DNA of 5,892 nt, from positions 1 through 5,892 of the forward strand of contig JAUILJ010000552.1 in the NCBI GenBank assembly GCA_030433055.1. Reading direction: 5' to 3'. The notes under the pieces were generated by a model that did not search any database, was not told the DNA's origin, and saw nothing but the letters and a program-made list of their open reading frames with translations. Positions 4,581-5,892 of this stretch are shown piece after piece. The stretch's first letter is position 1. Every line of letters begins with the position of its first letter. The position numbers and the translations under genes are program-made. Origin of the DNA: Polyangia bacterium. GTDB taxonomy: Bacteria > Myxococcota_A > Polyangia > Polyangiales > Polyangiaceae.

Positions 4581-5892
4581 CTAGTTGCAACCTGGAGCGA
4601 AGACGTAGATGTTCGCGCTCCCGCCAGAGCTGGCTGGAGGCGCCAGCACGTAGCCGAAGCGCTGGCCGCCCGCGACGCCGATCTGGGTCGCGGAGTACGG
4701 GATGACGAAGCGCCCGGGATCCAGCGTGAGCGTCGACGCGCGGTTCACGATGTGCACCGCCGTTTGATTCATGTTCGCCGGATCTGCGACGGTGGCGATC
4801 GCCGTGGTCGAGTTCAGCACAGCCACCGGGCCGCCGAGGTTGGAGTTGTACGGCTGCTCGGGGTAGGTCTCCAGGTCCACTCGCTGCGAGCCGTCCAGAG
4901 TGGCGGTGCTCTCATCGACGAGTGGCCAACGGAACGTCACTCCCGTCGTGACGGGGCTGCCCGCGTCGTCACGAATCACGATGTTGGTGCTCCAGATCAG
5001 CGAGCCATCGTTGCCGTTCGCGAAGTTGTGCGCGTTGCTGCTCGTCGGAACCTCGCCAGTCTGGCCGAAGAGGCTGCTCTCGCCGTCGTTTTGCGCCTGG
5101 GGTGTCCCCGCCGCTCGCTCGAAGCTGAAGTAGGGCTCGAAGCTGCCGCTGGACGTCTCCGTGCGGAACGTGATCAAGCGCGTGCCGCTGGACCCGATGA
5201 CCCGCGCACCGGTTGGGATGCCCGCCGTGGTCTGCATCGTGACGGTGTCTGTGTTCATCAGCGGCGGTATGACGCGAGCTGCCGGGTAGAACTCCGAGGC
5301 GTTGTTCAACACCAGAAAGAAGCCGTGATCCGAGCTTGGATAGATCGAGCTGATAGCGCTGGTGAAGCCGACGCCCGCGGTCCGCGTGACTACGTTGGCT
5401 GACTTCGCCGCGGGTCGGTCAATCCAGCCCAGAGACAGACGACCCCCAGCGATCGGTCCCTGCAACAGCACGCGGCCTGCAGTCGACTGGATCCGCGTGA
5501 TGGCGAACGGTGGTTGCTCGACGTTGAGTGCCTGAGGAGACACCGGGTTCGTCATGTCCCAGCCCAGAATCCCCTGCGAAGCCGTGCCGATGAACAACAG
5601 ATTGTCCAGCGTCGCGATGCAGAACTGGGCGTTGCCCCCGCAGCCGATCTCGTCGCCCAGCGTGAACTGGTGCGCCTGGAAGCCGTAGCTGGTCGCGCTC
5701 ATCTCGCAGCTGTTCGAAGCGCCGCACACCCGCCCCGTGCAACTCATCGGCGGGCAGACCTCGTAGACGCACTCGCCCGCCACACAGGTAGGTTCGAGGC
5801 ACGGATCGGACGCCGCGGCGCACTCGCTGCCGTTGCCCGTACACGTTCCGGCGTCAGGCAGTCCGCCGCCAGACCCTCCTGTTGAACCCGCC
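4581..5892 (-). CDS. Secreted Cys-rich protein with Gly/Ser linker and propeller-like body, C-terminal part (N-terminus beyond right edge)
   Basis: The frame is open to the window edge, giving 436 codons counted from 5891 down to the TAG at 4583-4581; the real start is outside. Visible residues 1-15 are a Gly/Ser linker (AGSTGGSGGGLPDAG). Residues 17-62 hold nine Cys in short spacing (C-x6-C-x6-C-x4-C-x4-C-x4-C-x4-C-x4-C-x5-C), a Dickkopf- or EGF-like small disulfide module with the motif CVAGECV. Residues about 84-436 form about seven segments of 40-50 residues rich in beta-strand; the first, LLFIGTASQGILGWDMTNP, resembles LVIVD-type propeller blades, and the last ends in IYVFAPGCN. Total Cys is 12, with one two residues from... 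the penultimate position (435), which may close the propeller. Gly/Ser linkers like this often follow the lipid-anchored Cys in Myxococcota surface lipoproteins. The GTG at 5783 is inside the Cys-rich module and is not the start. Function is unknown. Confidence 0.85.
   Translation of the reverse strand, partial: AGSTGGSGGGLPDAGTCTGNGSECAAASDPCLEPTCVAGECVYEVCPPMSCTGRVCGASNSCEMSATSYGFQAHQFTLGDEIGCGGNAQFCIATLDNLLFIGTASQGILGWDMTNPVSPQALNVEQPPFAITRIQSTAGRVLLQGPIAGGRLSLGWIDRPAAKSANVVTRTAGVGFTSAISSIYPSSDHGFFLVLNNASEFYPAARVIPPLMNTDTVTMQTTAGIPTGARVIGSSGTRLITFRTETSSGSFEPYFSFERAAGTPQAQNDGESSLFGQTGEVPTSSNAHNFANGNDGSLIWSTNIVIRDDAGSPVTTGVTFRWPLVDESTATLDGSQRVDLETYPEQPYNSNLGGPVAVLNSTTAIATVADPANMNQTAVHIVNRASTLTLDPGRFVIPYSATQIGVAGGQRFGYVLAPPASSGGSANIYVFAPGCN

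Noticed and set aside
4752..5402. 216-residue plus-strand open frame antisense to the secreted protein
   Set aside because: It is Arg/Val/Ala-rich with no domain and lies wholly opposite a frame with clear beta-strand periodicity.
5781..5783. GTG at 5783 as the start of the minus-strand secreted protein
   Set aside because: The frame stays open for 36 more codons to the window edge. Those codons encode a Gly/Ser linker and the first Cys residues of the same module, so the start is farther upstream.

Overview
The window is GC-rich DNA that most resembles a member of the Myxococcota (myxobacteria-like; earlier Deltaproteobacteria). Three things suggest this: a receptor that carries its own TonB C-terminal domain, a lipoprotein of the 'VLAV...PxPGxxV' type, and a secreted Cys-rich protein with a Gly/Ser linker and a propeller-like body. 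The assignment is inferred from protein style, not from a marker gene.

Layout from left to right. (1) At 1-82 on the minus strand is the first 27 codons of an exonuclease III family gene (xthA-like), which leaves the window on the left. (2) From 83 to 484 is a 402-base divergent intergenic region with no convincing gene. It must hold control sequences for one or both flanking genes, but I can name no promoter with confidence. (3) At 485-3322 on the plus strand is a 945-residue outer-membrane TonB-dependent receptor. Its order is signal peptide, Lys/Pro-rich linker, TonB C-terminal domain, carboxypeptidase-regulatory-like (CarboxypepD_reg) domain, candidate TonB box, plug, beta-barrel. (4) At 3322-4440 on the plus strand is a 372-residue predicted lipoprotein. 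Its ATG overlaps the receptor stop by one base and has a good Shine-Dalgarno sequence inside the receptor gene. (5) From 4441 to 4580 is a short convergent intergenic region with two hairpins, one a perfect 11-bp stem that probably ends transcription from both sides. (6) At 4581-5892 on the minus strand is the C-terminal 436 codons of a secreted Cys-rich protein with about seven propeller-blade-like segments; its N-terminus lies beyond the right edge.

The receptor and lipoprotein are very probably one translationally coupled unit, working together at the outer membrane on an unknown substrate, either imported or (as for the Oar-type receptor of Myxococcus xanthus) exported. The fusion of a TonB energy-transducer domain to a TonB-dependent receptor is the most unusual architecture here. 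The propeller protein converges on this pair and is transcribed separately; its link to them is only proximity. The exonuclease is a housekeeping DNA-repair gene and is probably unrelated.
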